Shown here piece after piece: positions 1 through 9,545 of a DNA stretch of 64,000 nucleotides. The DNA comes from Shimia sp. (GTDB lineage Bacteria > Pseudomonadota > Alphaproteobacteria > Rhodobacterales > Rhodobacteraceae). A program made the position numbers and the translations under genes. Below the pieces are notes generated by a model. It was given only the letters and a program-made list of their open reading frames with translations, did no database searches and had not been told where the DNA came from. The stretch covers positions 1 through 64,000 of the forward strand of contig JAAENN010000022.1 in NCBI GenBank assembly GCA_024224295.1, in the 5' to 3' direction. Position 1 is the first letter of the stretch. Each line of letters opens with the position of its first letter.

Positions 1-191
1 GCGGCGTTGCCAAGGATCACATCGTCGAGTTGATCCGCTGTGACGTTGGCATCCGCAAGTGTCGCCTGCATGACGGGGGCGACGAGGTCTTCCACATCGA
101 GACTGGCGAACATGCCGCCTGCGCGACCAATGGCGCTGCGTCTTGCGGCGATGATCACCGGTTGGCGGTCTTCAGGCAGCAGCGGGGACAA
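1..191 (-). CDS. Thiolase (acetyl-CoA acetyltransferase family), 3' part missing
   Basis: Reverse-strand translation near the left edge gives VIIAARRSAIGRAGG, then DVEDLVAPVMQATL and DQLDDVILGNA. This is the standard N-terminus of the thiolase superfamily, which condenses or cleaves acyl-CoA thioesters in the cytoplasm. Only about 63 codons lie in the window, so the catalytic Cys and His are not visible. I chose a TTG start at 191 because AAGGA lies 7 nt upstream; no ATG is available before the conserved block. It overlaps the end of the acyl-CoA ligase gene, so it should be the next gene of the bioMNY-ligase operon. Substrate unknown. Confidence 0.75.
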   Translation of the reverse strand, partial: MSPLLPEDRQPVIIAARRSAIGRAGGMFASLDVEDLVAPVMQATLADANVTADQLDDVILGNA

Positions 192-1677
192 GGCGCGGAT
201 CCTTTTTGTGCAGCCACGACATGAGACGGCCCCGATCCGGTTTGCCGGAAGTGGTCAGAGGCCAGTCGCTGAGGCGGTAGAAATGGCGTGGCAGCTTATA
301 GCGAGGCAGGCGGATGGCGAGTTGGGATTTGATTTCCGCGAGCGGCGTGACGCCGTTGACAATGGCAACCAACTCTTGTCCCCGCGATTGGTGGGCGACA
401 CCCAGCACAGCTGCGCCAGAGATGCCGGGGATTTCTGCCAGCGCGGTTTCGATTTCTTGGGGGTAGACGTTGTGCCCGGCGGTGATGACCATGCCGCCTT
501 CGCGGCCCAGGAGGCTGAGGCTGCCATCGTTGTTCAGTTTGCCAACGTCGCCAACAGTGGCCCAAGGCCCTTCGCGGCGGAAACCGGAGTTGCGCCCCCC
601 CCAGAGATAACCGTCGATGGCCAAGTCTCCGCGCACAAAGATGGTGCCGGGGTCGCCTTGAGGGACTTCTTGGCCGTTTTGGCGCAGCGAGAGTTCGACG
701 TGCGGGAATGGGCGACCCACCGAATGGGCCGGAGCAGAGGAGCTTTCGCGGCCGTGAGTGTTGAGGCTCACGAAACCCAGTTCGCTGGCGCCGTAGTATT
801 CGTGGATGCGGGCGCGGGGGAAGAAGCTGCGGGCCTTCTCCAGAAGTGCTGGATCAAGTTTGGCCCCGGCGGTTGTGATCTCGACAATCTGTGTGAGCGT
901 TTTGTCCCGGCAGAGCGCGCCGAGCAGGCTGGGCACGGCGACAATGCGACGGGTATCGGCCATGGCGCGATGCGCCTCGGCGAGGTCGAATTTTCTCAGA
1001 GCGTGGAAGGCGGCGCCCAATTCTAGGGTTTCGGCAAGCGCGTAGAGCGTGATGCCGTGGGAGAGGGGCCCGGGCACAAAGGTGTTGCTCTGCTCGGTCA
1101 AGGCAAAGGCAAGGCGGCTGGCATCGAGGGAGGCGCGCCAGCTGTGACGGGCGCGGGCGAAGGCTTTGGGCTCAGACGTGGTGCCGGAGGTGAAACCGAT
1201 CATGAAGATCGCACGGGGATCAGTGAAGGGGATGTCTTCGGGTGTGCTGAGAAAGGCCTCGAAGGCGTCGGTGTCCACTGTGATGGCTGGGATGCCGAGA
1301 CGTTTGGCGGCGTCGATCAGGCCGGTTTGGCTTGAGAGGCAGAACAGCGCGTCTGGGGGCAGTTTGGCAAGCACGCGTTGATGCAGCGCGTCGGGCCAAT
1401 GTGGGTCCAGTAAGGTCACGGTGTGCGGCGTGGCAAGCGCCGCGGCAAGCAAGGTGGGCGCTTCGGAGTGATTGCCGATGGAGAGGGCGAAGTTGCGGGC
1501 GCCGTCTGGCAAAAGTAGGTCGGGGCGGCCATTGAGAGGCAGCGCGGCCAACGCTGCATGTAGCCGTTTGAGCCGATCATACAGCGCGCTGTAGGTGAGA
1601 CGCGTGTCTGAAATAGCAACCGCCAGCGCGTCGGGGCGCTGGCGGGCGTGATGATCTAATGCGTGGCGTAACGGCAA
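172..1677 (-). CDS. AMP-dependent acyl-CoA synthetase/ligase (YhfT-like)
   Basis: A 501-aa member of the ANL superfamily, which activates a carboxylic acid as acyl-AMP and transfers it to CoA. The P-loop GFTSGTTSEPKAF lies near residue 160, YYGASE is the A5 motif, VGDVGKL the A7/A8 region, and TTSGKPDRG carries the C-terminal catalytic Lys. The start is TTG with GAGGA just upstream, 8 bp after the bioY stop, so it is co-transcribed with bioY. The thiolase gene overlaps its 3' end. In Bacillus subtilis the BirA-controlled yhfU-yhfT-yhfS genes encode the same trio (BioY paralogue, acyl-CoA ligase, thiolase), so a role near biotin or acyl-CoA metabolism is plausible. The acyl substrate cannot be read from sequence. 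Confidence 0.85.
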   Translation of the reverse strand: MPLRHALDHHARQRPDALAVAISDTRLTYSALYDRLKRLHAALAALPLNGRPDLLLPDGARNFALSIGNHSEAPTLLAAALATPHTVTLLDPHWPDALHQRVLAKLPPDALFCLSSQTGLIDAAKRLGIPAITVDTDAFEAFLSTPEDIPFTDPRAIFMIGFTSGTTSEPKAFARARHSWRASLDASRLAFALTEQSNTFVPGPLSHGITLYALAETLELGAAFHALRKFDLAEAHRAMADTRRIVAVPSLLGALCRDKTLTQIVEITTAGAKLDPALLEKARSFFPRARIHEYYGASELGFVSLNTHGRESSSAPAHSVGRPFPHVELSLRQNGQEVPQGDPGTIFVRGDLAIDGYLWGGRNSGFRREGPWATVGDVGKLNNDGSLSLLGREGGMVITAGHNVYPQEIETALAEIPGISGAAVLGVAHQSRGQELVAIVNGVTPLAEIKSQLAIRLPRYKLPRHFYRLSDWPLTTSGKPDRGRLMSWLHKKDPRLVPAAA

Positions 1678-1685
1678 TCGCGTCC

Positions 1686-2222
1686 TCAGAGGTTGGGGTA
1701 AGCTTTGCGCAGGTTTTCCGCGAGAATGGCCGCAACCACAACCTTAATCAGGTCGCCGGGGATAAAGGCCACCATGATCGACAGCGATTTTGCCATGCCG
1801 AGTTTGCCGATAAAGGCCATCCATGGGATGCCGACAGCATACATCAGGACAATGCCCCCAAGCGCGATGTAGACGCCAAGTTTCAACGCGCCGCCTTCGT
1901 GGTCACGTTCTGCGAGGTAGCCAATAACGGCGGCGCAAATTGGCCAGGACAGAAGGAAACCGCCTGAAGTCCCCAACAAAACCCCGAAACCTCCGCGGCC
2001 GCCCGACAGCAGCGGCAGTCCGATTGCAACCAAAGCGATAAACAGTAGCAGTGCCAGGCCGCCGCGCTTTGCGCCAAGTGCGGCACCGGCGAGCATCACG
2101 CCCATGGACTGCGCGGAGATGGGCGGTAGAGCGGCGCCCGCAAAATGCAACGGTGGCATCAGGCCAAGCGCGGCGGTGAGAGCGGCGAAAAGCGCGATGT
2201 AGACGGTGTCTTTGGTGGTCAT
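1686..2222 (-). CDS. bioY: Biotin transporter substrate-binding subunit BioY
   Basis: A 178-aa hydrophobic protein with about six membrane segments. It is the S component of the ECF biotin transporter and binds biotin in the membrane. Diagnostic BioY stretches are ALTAALGLMPP, ISAQSMGVMLAGAALG and the GGRGGFGVLLGTSGGFLLSWP block. It follows bioN after a 103-bp gap on the same strand and precedes the acyl-CoA ligase by 8 bp. The order bioM-bioN-bioY makes a complete tripartite biotin importer. No convincing BioR operator was found upstream. Confidence 0.93.
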   Translation of the reverse strand: MTTKDTVYIALFAALTAALGLMPPLHFAGAALPPISAQSMGVMLAGAALGAKRGGLALLLFIALVAIGLPLLSGGRGGFGVLLGTSGGFLLSWPICAAVIGYLAERDHEGGALKLGVYIALGGIVLMYAVGIPWMAFIGKLGMAKSLSIMVAFIPGDLIKVVVAAILAENLRKAYPNL

Positions 2223-2322
2223 GTTCTGCGTTCCGTGAGTGTAGGCTTGTTTTGTAAATTATGGCGCTGCGTAGAAATCCGTTCTGCTCAAAGCAAGCTC
2301 GGCCCTTGTCACTGGCGTGATC

Positions 2323-2919
2323 TTAAGAACGATATCCTCTGGAATCAATGGCGTCGGAAATTTCGTCCGCCATCTTGATCGCGCGGATGGTCAGCGGCAT
2401 GGCCACAGCAATCACCGAGCGTTCGAGGCCGCGGGTCTTTTGAGCTTCGCGCACCTCACGGGTGATTTGTGCGAGGACCGGGATAAAGCGTAAGGCCAGT
2501 GAAATGGCGAGGCTGACCTGTTCGGGATTCACACCAAGCGGTCTCAGGTAGCGCAACCCACGGGTCATTGTGTCGATCATGTCGCTGGATTTTGTGGTCA
2601 GGGTCACGAGGCTTGCCAGCAGGATCAGCGCGGCGAGGCGCAGGACCACATAGGTAGCGAGCTCAATGCCGGAGAAATACCATTGCACCGCAAAGAATAA
2701 CGCAAAGATGATCAGCAGCGGGCGGATCTGCGCAAAGGCTTGTTTCAGTGTAAGCTGCGCGATGGGGTAGAGGGCGAGGATACCAAGGGTGGCGGCAATG
2801 GTGAGGGGGAGACTCTGGTTGAGAAAGAGCAGCGTGGCGCCGATCAGCATGGCCAGCATTTTGGGCGCTGGCGTCATACGGTGCAGGAGTGAACTGCCGG
2901 GGGAATAGAGATCCAGCAT
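2323..2919 (-). CDS. bioN: ECF transporter transmembrane subunit BioN (CbiQ family)
   Basis: A 198-aa integral membrane T component of the biotin ECF transporter. N-terminal hydrophobic helices are followed by the long cytoplasmic coupling helices typical of CbiQ proteins. The two Ala-Arg-Gly-type ATPase-contact motifs appear as AQKTRGL and AIDSRGY. Its ATG overlaps the bioM stop (ATGA), indicating translational coupling. It joins the ATPase BioM to the biotin-binding BioY. Confidence 0.9.
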   Translation of the reverse strand: MLDLYSPGSSLLHRMTPAPKMLAMLIGATLLFLNQSLPLTIAATLGILALYPIAQLTLKQAFAQIRPLLIIFALFFAVQWYFSGIELATYVVLRLAALILLASLVTLTTKSSDMIDTMTRGLRYLRPLGVNPEQVSLAISLALRFIPVLAQITREVREAQKTRGLERSVIAVAMPLTIRAIKMADEISDAIDSRGYRS

Positions 2920-3593
2920 CAGGCCATGAGCCTTTCATAGGCGGGGATGACCTCGCTGGGTGCGCCATCGGCAAAGATGCGGCCTTCGTCGATCACGATC
3001 ACGCGGTCATAGTCGGCGATCAGGTCGAGATCATGGGTGACGGTGATGACCATCTGCTCCAGCGCGGCCACCGCGCGGGCGATGCGGCGCTTGTTGCGCA
3101 GGTCCAATAATGTGGTGGGTTCATCCATCACCAGAATGTCGGGCGACATCACAAGCACGCCGGAGATCGCTAGAAGTTGTTTCTGCCCCCCGGACAGCAG
3201 ATGCGCCGGATGCTCGCGCATGTCGCTCATGTTGTAGCGCGCCAGGATTTCATCGGTTTTGGTGGCGATGTCGGTTTTGGTGAACCCGAGGTTCTTCATG
3301 CCAAAGGCGAGATCTTCTTCGACCACGGGCATGACAATCTGGTTGTCGGGGTTCTGGAAGACAAAGCCAACTTTGCGGCGTACGTCCCGGCCTTTTTTGC
3401 GGGTGTTGAGACCATCGACCAGCACGTCTCCGGAGGTGGGCAGGGCGAGGCCGTTGAGCAGGCGGGCAAAGGTCGATTTGCCGGAGCCGTTGGCGCCGAT
3501 AATGGCGATGCGGCGCTCAGTGAGATCAAGCGAAAGAAAGTCTAAAACGGTGCGCGTGCCAAAAGAAACGCTGACGTCTTGAAGCTTGATCAT
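2919..3593 (-). CDS. bioM: ECF transporter ATPase BioM (CbiO family)
   Basis: A 224-aa ABC ATPase that energises biotin uptake. Walker A is GANGSGKST, the Q-loop region is [11 protein letters not shown], the signature [11 protein letters not shown], Walker [13 protein letters not shown], and the H-loop VTHD. I start at ATG 3593 ([12 protein letters not shown]), which opens the ABC fold; the frame stays open about 50 codons upstream but that stretch looks non-coding. The gene lies 147 bp downstream of ureG on the same strand, so it may have its own promoter or be read from the urease operon. Confidence 0.92.
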   Translation of the reverse strand: MIKLQDVSVSFGTRTVLDFLSLDLTERRIAIIGANGSGKSTFARLLNGLALPTSGDVLVDGLNTRKKGRDVRRKVGFVFQNPDNQIVMPVVEEDLAFGMKNLGFTKTDIATKTDEILARYNMSDMREHPAHLLSGGQKQLLAISGVLVMSPDILVMDEPTTLLDLRNKRRIARAVAALEQMVITVTHDLDLIADYDRVIVIDEGRIFADGAPSEVIPAYERLMA

Positions 3594-3740
3594 AGGAGGT
3601 GTCCGCCGGTTGTTGGTGGCGCGCTCTGAGCTGCAAAGCTGTGTAGGTTGAAGCGGCAGGAGCCTCCGGCGGGGATTTTTTAGGACTGAGAAGCGGATAA
3701 AGCCGCGCTTTGGGGGAAAATTTCCCTCAAGTGTTATCAA

Positions 3741-4370
<630 letters not shown>

Positions 4371-4371
4371 G

Positions 4372-4782
4372 TCAGGCTCCTGTGAGAGTGAAGAGGAGGA
4401 AGCTTGTGCCTAATAAAAGGCAAAGTGGGCCGTAGTAGCGTCGATCCAGCGTTGCAAAGGGCTCTTCCGGGACCAGTTTGCGCCAAGCGGGGAGGTAGGC
4501 GGCCATGCCGCGCAGCAAGAAGACTGCGGCGATGCCCAGCAAGAGCAGGGTGCGCAGCGGGAAGGTTGTCAGGTGGGGCAAGGCTGCCGCAAAGCTCAGC
4601 GCCACAGAGACCAGCGCGCAGGGAATGGGGCCGGGCATTTTGGTGTTCCCCGGTGCACCAACGGTGGCGCGGGCCAGTGCCGCCTCATCGCGGATGGGCA
4701 CCCAAGCGCCGATGGCCCAGAGCAGGTGTAGGGCGGCGGGGACAAACAGCAGAGAGGAAATCAGGATGGCGAGCCAGATCAT
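4372..4782 (-). CDS. DUF3995-type membrane protein inside the urease operon
   Basis: A 136-aa protein with four predicted membrane helices (about residues 1-25, 50-70, 75-95, 115-135), resembling DUF3995. Its function is not known. The ATG at 4782 overlaps the ureF TGA (ATGA) and its own stop is one base from ureG, so it is translated as part of the urease accessory block. A membrane protein between ureF and ureG could assist nickel or ammonia handling, but nothing in the sequence proves this. Confidence 0.75.
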   Translation of the reverse strand: MIWLAILISSLLFVPAALHLLWAIGAWVPIRDEAALARATVGAPGNTKMPGPIPCALVSVALSFAAALPHLTTFPLRTLLLLGIAAVFLLRGMAAYLPAWRKLVPEEPFATLDRRYYGPLCLLLGTSFLLFTLTGA

Positions 4783-5423
4783 GAGCGAAAGAGTCTCGAA
4801 TATTGCGTTTCGTGGCGCATGGAAGCGATGTCGGAGGCAAAAGTCGACGCGGCAATGTCGTCCAGTGACAATGTGACCGCATGGTCTGCCACGTCTTGGC
4901 ACAGCGGAGTAACGGCAGTGAGTGTGGCCTGCGCCTCGGTTTGACCTAAAGGCACGAGACGGGTGGCGGCGGAGGTCAGATTGGCGGCAAAGGCGTGCAG
5001 GAACAGGCGCGCGGTGTCGCGCAATGGCAGGTTTTGCAGGTGCGCGGCGCGGCCTACGGCCACTGGATAGGTCAAAGTGCTCAAGTCCAGATCGTGGATG
5101 GCAGCGGCCGTGCGGGTAAAGGCGGCGCCCTGTTGGTCGGTTTCCAGTAGGCGTTCGGCAGAGGGGGCAAGGGCGCGGGAGAGGGTGTCGATTTCCGTGA
5201 GCGTCTCGAGGCTGTTCGTGGTGTAGGCGTGGGCCAGCAGGATCACGTCGTTTTGGCCTGCGCCATGTTGGATCGTGTCGGTCAGCCACGCCGCAAAGCT
5301 GCCAGCATCACACACGGTGCCTTGGTCCACAAGGGCTTCGAGCCCATGGCTGTAGGTGAACGCGCCCACCGGAAAAGCAGGCGAGAGCCATTGGGTCAGC
5401 GTCAGGATCGGATCAGTGGTCAT
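4779..5423 (-). CDS. ureF: Urease accessory protein UreF
   Basis: A 214-aa all-helical UreF, which binds UreD and gates UreG during nickel insertion. Family hallmarks are QWLSPAFPVGAFTYSHGLE near the N-terminus and YPVAVGRAAH in the middle. The frame is open further upstream, but that part is the shadow of the ureE His-rich tail, so the start is ATG 5423. The gene overlaps ureE by 11 bp and the next gene by 4 bp. Confidence 0.94.
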   Translation of the reverse strand: MTTDPILTLTQWLSPAFPVGAFTYSHGLEALVDQGTVCDAGSFAAWLTDTIQHGAGQNDVILLAHAYTTNSLETLTEIDTLSRALAPSAERLLETDQQGAAFTRTAAAIHDLDLSTLTYPVAVGRAAHLQNLPLRDTARLFLHAFAANLTSAATRLVPLGQTEAQATLTAVTPLCQDVADHAVTLSLDDIAASTFASDIASMRHETQYSRLFRS

Positions 5424-5928
5424 GATCGTGGTGGTGGCTGTTGCCGTCATCCATCGTGTGATCGTGGGCGTGCGGGTGACTGTGGTCGTGACTGTGGGTG
5501 CGGCCATGGCCGTAAGCGCCGCCTTCGGGCGTAAAGGGTTCGGTCACTTCGGTGACGGTTGCGCCAAGCAGTTCCAGCATCTCTTTGATCACATGATCGC
5601 GCTGAATAAGCAGGCGCGTATCTTCGATCTGACACGGGGTGTGCCGGTTACCGATATGCCACGCGATGCGTGGCAGATGTTCTGCAGTGATCTGCAACAG
5701 TGGTTCCGGTGCCGCAATCACGGTGATTTCGCCACCATCTTGCAGGCGTAGAACGCCGCCATGATCCAAAGAAGTGGTCTTGGGCAGATCTACGAGAATG
5801 CGAGTGCCGTCCTCAAGCTGTAAAGTCTTGCGGCGCAGGAAACGGTCTTCGTAGGAGAGGGCGACACGTCCCTGTGCTGGGGCGTGGCCGTGCGCGTGGT
5901 AATCGTGTGCAGTGGGAAGGGCGCTCAT
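5413..5928 (-). CDS. ureE: Urease accessory metallochaperone UreE with His-rich tail
   Basis: A 171-aa nickel chaperone. The N-terminal UreE domain includes LSYEDRFLRRK and the C-terminal half has AWHIGNRHTP. The dimer-interface nickel-binding His is probably the one in IQRDHVIKEML. The last 30 residues hold many His/Asp (HGRTHSHDHSHPHAHDH and NSHHHDHDH), a typical nickel-storing tail. ATG at 5928 fits the family N-terminus. It overlaps ureF by 11 bp. Confidence 0.94.
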   Translation of the reverse strand: MSALPTAHDYHAHGHAPAQGRVALSYEDRFLRRKTLQLEDGTRILVDLPKTTSLDHGGVLRLQDGGEITVIAAPEPLLQITAEHLPRIAWHIGNRHTPCQIEDTRLLIQRDHVIKEMLELLGATVTEVTEPFTPEGGAYGHGRTHSHDHSHPHAHDHTMDDGNSHHHDHDH

Positions 5929-5953
5929 GATGGGCACCCCCCAAATGCATGAA

Positions 5954-6175
5954 TTACATGTGCATGTAGTCGCGGAAGACGTGCTGCACGATTTCGTCGC
6001 GCTTGATGCCTTTGGCTTCCAGTTGTTCGTCGGACATCGCATTCAGGCGGTCGACGTATTGCACGCGGCTGTTGCTTTCCATGATCGCGATCAGACCGTT
6101 GCCAATAGCGCGGAAAGGAGCTGCCAGGATGTGACCAAGCGAGTGGTGTTCGGTGTGTGTAGCTGTCAGTGCCAT
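5954..6175 (-). CDS. DUF1127 domain small protein
   Basis: A 73-aa protein with the arginine-containing C-terminal DUF1127 signature: RVQYVDRLNAMSDEQLEAKGIKRDEIVQHVFRDY. DUF1127 proteins are small and usually regulatory or RNA-interacting in alphaproteobacteria; the role of this one is unknown. It sits between the secreted-protein gene and ureE in the urease operon, with about 130 bp upstream, enough for its own promoter. GAGG lies 7 nt before the ATG. Confidence 0.8.
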   Translation of the reverse strand: MALTATHTEHHSLGHILAAPFRAIGNGLIAIMESNSRVQYVDRLNAMSDEQLEAKGIKRDEIVQHVFRDYMHM

Positions 6176-6305
6176 TTTGAACCTCAGTTTCGTATAAACC
6201 TATGGTCCTCCCTTCGCTCTGAATATGGGTCAAAACTGTTGCCATGTGCAGTCTGTCTTTCGTCATAGCTGTCTTGCATCTGGTGCAAGGCGAGTCAGAG
6301 TTTGT

Positions 6306-6893
6306 TTATTTTTCAACGGCTTCAATGCGGATGTAAGTGTAGCGCTCGGCCTTTTCGTTTTTGGCGTGGGTTTCCACCAGATAGGCAAAGCCAAGTTCCG
6401 GCAGATAGTGCAGGGTTTCCTCATAGCCGTCGTCGTCGTGGTAGATTCCAATGACGGGCATCATCTCGTAAGAGCAACCGCCAATGGTGACCTGCGTGCT
6501 GGGGCCGAAGATGTGGCTTTCTCGGGTGGTGACTGTGCCTTCAGAGTCTAGCGTGATCACTTCGGTGTCCCATCGACCGTTCGCCACGGGGATTGGCGCA
6601 TCGGCTGGCCTGAGCGGATATGCGTGTGTGCTGCGGCTCCCGGAGACCACGTCGCCATCTTCGGTGTCAAACTGTTCCACCACATAGAGGCCTTTGAGCA
6701 GCAGAAAGCGCGTGCCGTAGTCCTCTCCGTCGTCCCATGCGCCACGGATGAAGTGGGTGCCGTCGCGGGTGTAGGTCTCTGTGATGCCGTCAAGGTCGGT
6801 GAGGCGCACGCCTGTGTCCATGTCCGACGCGGTCGGGCATTGGGCAAAAGCAGGTGTGGCAAGGAAAGAGAGGGCAAAAAGGGCTGCGCGCAT
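6306..6893 (-). CDS. Secreted protein of unknown function in the urease operon
   Basis: A 195-aa protein. Residues 1-17 (MRAALFALSFLATPAFA) form a clear Sec signal peptide with an AFA cleavage site. The mature part is acidic, rich in beta-type sequence, and has two Cys that could form a disulfide. I do not recognise the family. It begins 12 bp after ureC ends with GGAG before the ATG, so it is co-transcribed with ureC although its product should be periplasmic while urease is cytoplasmic. Confidence 0.75.
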   Translation of the reverse strand: MRAALFALSFLATPAFAQCPTASDMDTGVRLTDLDGITETYTRDGTHFIRGAWDDGEDYGTRFLLLKGLYVVEQFDTEDGDVVSGSRSTHAYPLRPADAPIPVANGRWDTEVITLDSEGTVTTRESHIFGPSTQVTIGGCSYEMMPVIGIYHDDDGYEETLHYLPELGFAYLVETHAKNEKAERYTYIRIEAVEK

Positions 6894-6905
6894 TGGGGAC
6901 TCCGG

Positions 6906-8618
6906 TCAGAACATGAAGTACCGCTGTGCCATCGGCAGCACCTCGGCAGGCTGGCAGGTCAGGAGCTCGCCGTCGGCGCGCACTTCGTAAGTTTCTGGAT
7001 GGACTTCGATTTCTGGCGTCGCTGCGTTGAGCTTCAGGTCTGACTTGCCAACGTTGCGGGTATTCTGAACCGCGAGGGTTTGTTTTGCCAAGCCTAAGCT
7101 GTTGCCGATGCCTTCTGCTTGCGCGGCCTCGGAGACAAAGACCACGGCGGCGTTTTCCACCGCGCGGCCGTAGGCACCAAACATCGGGCGGGAATAGACC
7201 GGCTGTGGGGTTGGAATAGACGCGTTGGGGTCACCCATTTGCGCGCAGACAATGGAGCCGCCGATCAAGACCATTTCCGGTTTGACGCCAAAGAAGGCGG
7301 GCGACCAGAGCACGAGGTCGGCGCGTTTGCCTTCTTCAATGGAGCCGATCTGATGGCTGATGCCGTGGGCGATGGCAGGGTTGATGGTGTATTTTGCGAT
7401 GTAACGGCGGACACGGAAGTTGTCGTTTTCGCCGGTTTCCTCTGACAGGCGGCCGCGTTGCGTTTTCATTTTGTCGGCGGTTTGCCAGGTGCGGATCAGG
7501 ACCTCCCCGACGCGGCCCATGGCTTGGCTGTCGGACGCGATGATCGAGAAGGCGCCCATGTCATGGAGGATGTCTTCGGCCGCGATGGTTTCGCGGCGGA
7601 TGCGACTTTCGGCAAAGGCGACGTCTTCGGGGATGGATTTGTCGAGGTGGTGACAAACCATCAGCATGTCGAGATGCTCATCCACCGTGTTCACAGTGAA
7701 AGGACGGGTCGGGTTGGTGGAGGAGGGCAAGACGTGCTCCTCGCCACAGATTTTGATGATGTCGGGCGCGTGGCCGCCGCCTGCGCCTTCGGTGTGGAAA
7801 GCGTGAATGGTGCGGCCTTTCATGGCGGCGACGGTGTTTTCGACAAAGCCCGACTCATTCAGGGTGTCGGTGTGGATCATCACCTGCACGTCCATATCGT
7901 CCGCGACAGAGAGGCAGCAGTCGATGGCGGCAGGTGTGGTGCCCCAGTCTTCGTGCAGTTTCAGGGCGCAGGCGCCGCCCTTGACTTGTTCTTCGAGTGC
8001 GGCAGGCAGAGAGGCGTTGCCTTTGCCCGCGAATGCGAGGTTCATTGGGAACGCATCCGCCGATTGCAGCATGCGGCCAATATGCCAGGGACCCGGGGTG
8101 CAGGTGGTGGCAAGCGTGCCATGGGCCGGGCCGGTGCCACCGCCGAGCATGGTTGTCAGGCCGGAGTGAAGCGCGTCTTCGATCTGTTGCGGGCAGATGT
8201 AATGGATGTGGCTGTCAAAGCCGCCGGCGGTGAGAATCTTGCCCTCGCCCGCGATGGCTTCGGTGCCGGGGCCGACGATGATGTCCACCCCCGGTTGGGT
8301 GTCCGGATTGCCCGCCTTGCCGATTTTGTGGATGCGGCCGTCTTTGAGCCCAACGTCGGCTTTGTAGATGCCGGTGTGGTCCACGATCAGCGCGTTGGTG
8401 ATCACCGTGTCCACAGCGCCGTCAGCGCGGGTGGTTTGCGCCTGTCCCATACCATCGCGGATCACCTTGCCACCGCCAAATTTAACTTCTTCACCGTAAG
8501 GGCCGGTCAGGTCGCGCTCGACCTCGATCACCAGATCGGTGTCCGCGAGGCGCAGTTTGTCCCCAACGGTGGGGCCAAACATGGCGGCGTAGTCAGAGCG
8601 GGAGATTTTGGCGGGCAT
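6906..8618 (-). CDS. ureC: Urease subunit alpha
   Basis: The 570-aa catalytic subunit of urease, which hydrolyses urea to ammonia and carbamate in the cytoplasm. The di-nickel ligands are visible: His137 and His139 (SHIHY), carbamylated Lys220 (LKLHEDWG), His249 (MIHTD), His275 (FHTEG) and Asp363 (ASDSQ). The catalytic flap His is His323 or adjacent (VCHHLD). Length and all key residues are normal, so the enzyme should be active once nickel is loaded. GGA precedes the ATG, and the gene follows the unknown membrane protein gene by 23 bp. Confidence 0.98.
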   Translation of the reverse strand: MPAKISRSDYAAMFGPTVGDKLRLADTDLVIEVERDLTGPYGEEVKFGGGKVIRDGMGQAQTTRADGAVDTVITNALIVDHTGIYKADVGLKDGRIHKIGKAGNPDTQPGVDIIVGPGTEAIAGEGKILTAGGFDSHIHYICPQQIEDALHSGLTTMLGGGTGPAHGTLATTCTPGPWHIGRMLQSADAFPMNLAFAGKGNASLPAALEEQVKGGACALKLHEDWGTTPAAIDCCLSVADDMDVQVMIHTDTLNESGFVENTVAAMKGRTIHAFHTEGAGGGHAPDIIKICGEEHVLPSSTNPTRPFTVNTVDEHLDMLMVCHHLDKSIPEDVAFAESRIRRETIAAEDILHDMGAFSIIASDSQAMGRVGEVLIRTWQTADKMKTQRGRLSEETGENDNFRVRRYIAKYTINPAIAHGISHQIGSIEEGKRADLVLWSPAFFGVKPEMVLIGGSIVCAQMGDPNASIPTPQPVYSRPMFGAYGRAVENAAVVFVSEAAQAEGIGNSLGLAKQTLAVQNTRNVGKSDLKLNAATPEIEVHPETYEVRADGELLTCQPAEVLPMAQRYFMF

Positions 8619-8641
8619 GGATAGGTTCCTTGTCTGTGGAC

Positions 8642-9238
8642 CTAGGGTGTTTCAGTTGATCGGTAGTGTTCTAGCGCGCGGAAACCGTCTGGGCTGATTG
8701 ACCAGAGGTTTTTGCGTGACTTTGGTCCGATGGACATGCGCACGAGGCTGCGGGTTTCGAGTGTCTTCAACAGGTCTTCTGTGTCCTGTCTCGTGGAGAG
8801 GCCAATCACATCATTCTTGATGCCGGACCAAGACCGAAGGGCGTATTTGGACGAAATCAGTGCGTCCAACACGTTGGCTTCGAGTGCGTCGAGCTCTTCG
8901 ATCAGTGCTGCGTCGTCTTCTGCTTCGCTCTTTTCCGGTTCTCGTTCCGTTGCGGCATCGACAACATCCACCACTTCGCTGACTTGCTGTTGCAGAGATT
9001 TGAAGTCCGCCTGAAGTCCTGTGGGGGAAAGGTTCAGCGAGTGCACAAAGTGCCCAGCCCAGGGTAGAATTGCCAGACCAATCAGTATGATGTGCGGCGT
9101 GGTCAGTTTGCTCGTGTCGTTTTGCATAAGATCCCAGACCAGCACGGCGAGCACCAAAATGGAAATGGCCGCAGGCACCAAGTGGTGGGTTTTTTGCCGA
9201 TTGGTATTTTCGGTTTTTACAATGGAGTCGTCACTCAT
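8642..9238 (-). CDS. Unknown membrane protein with coiled coil and winged-helix-like tail, between ureB and ureC
   Basis: A 198-aa protein that I cannot assign to a family. Residues 20-37 and 48-64 are hydrophobic helices. Residues 70-110 are acidic with coiled-coil character ([15 protein letters not shown], then many Glu/Asp). The C-terminal 80 residues ([43 protein letters not shown]) resemble a winged-helix module. It overlaps the ureB stop by 8 bp and precedes ureC, so it is embedded between the urease structural genes, an unusual place for an insertion. Confidence 0.7.
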   Translation of the reverse strand: MSDDSIVKTENTNRQKTHHLVPAAISILVLAVLVWDLMQNDTSKLTTPHIILIGLAILPWAGHFVHSLNLSPTGLQADFKSLQQQVSEVVDVVDAATEREPEKSEAEDDAALIEELDALEANVLDALISSKYALRSWSGIKNDVIGLSTRQDTEDLLKTLETRSLVRMSIGPKSRKNLWSISPDGFRALEHYRSTETP

Positions 9239-9545
9239 GGTCCAGGGCTCCCATAACTTTTTGGTTGAAACCAAAAACGTTACGGGCACCAGAGATAGCG
9301 ATCAAGTTTACTTCACGCCGCTGGCCTGGTTCAAAACGCACGGCGGTGCCGGCGGCGATGTCCAAGCGCAGGCCATAGGCCGCGGCACGGTTAAAATCCA
9401 ACGCGGGATTGGTTTCGGCGAAATGGTAGTGGCTGCCAACTTGAATGGGGCGGTCGCCGGTGTTGGCCACCATGAGCGTGGTAACCTCCGCACCGTCGTT
9501 CAGCGTCAACTCACCGCTTGCAGGGATCAATTCACCGGGGATCAT
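9231..9545 (-). CDS. ureB: Urease subunit beta
   Basis: A 104-aa beta subunit that packs against UreC in the urease trimer. The family motifs are MIPGELIP at the start, [19 protein letters not shown] in the middle, and RRVEVNL-like and ARNVFGFN near the end. The ATG at 9545 overlaps the stop of the 55-aa gene by ATGA; longer upstream frame is not UreB-like. The C-terminus (KVMGALDHE) is normal. Confidence 0.97.
   Translation of the reverse strand: MIPGELIPASGELTLNDGAEVTTLMVANTGDRPIQVGSHYHFAETNPALDFNRAAAYGLRLDIAAGTAVRFEPGQRREVNLIAISGARNVFGFNQKVMGALDHE

Noticed and set aside
40-1026. 328-codon plus-strand ORF at the left edge
   Set aside because: Antisense shadow of the acyl-CoA ligase and thiolase; no ribosome site or family.
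7458-8624. 388-codon plus-strand ORF opposite ureC
   Set aside because: It is fully antisense to an intact, recognisable ureC; GC-rich coding DNA often leaves the opposite frame open. Composition is not protein-like.
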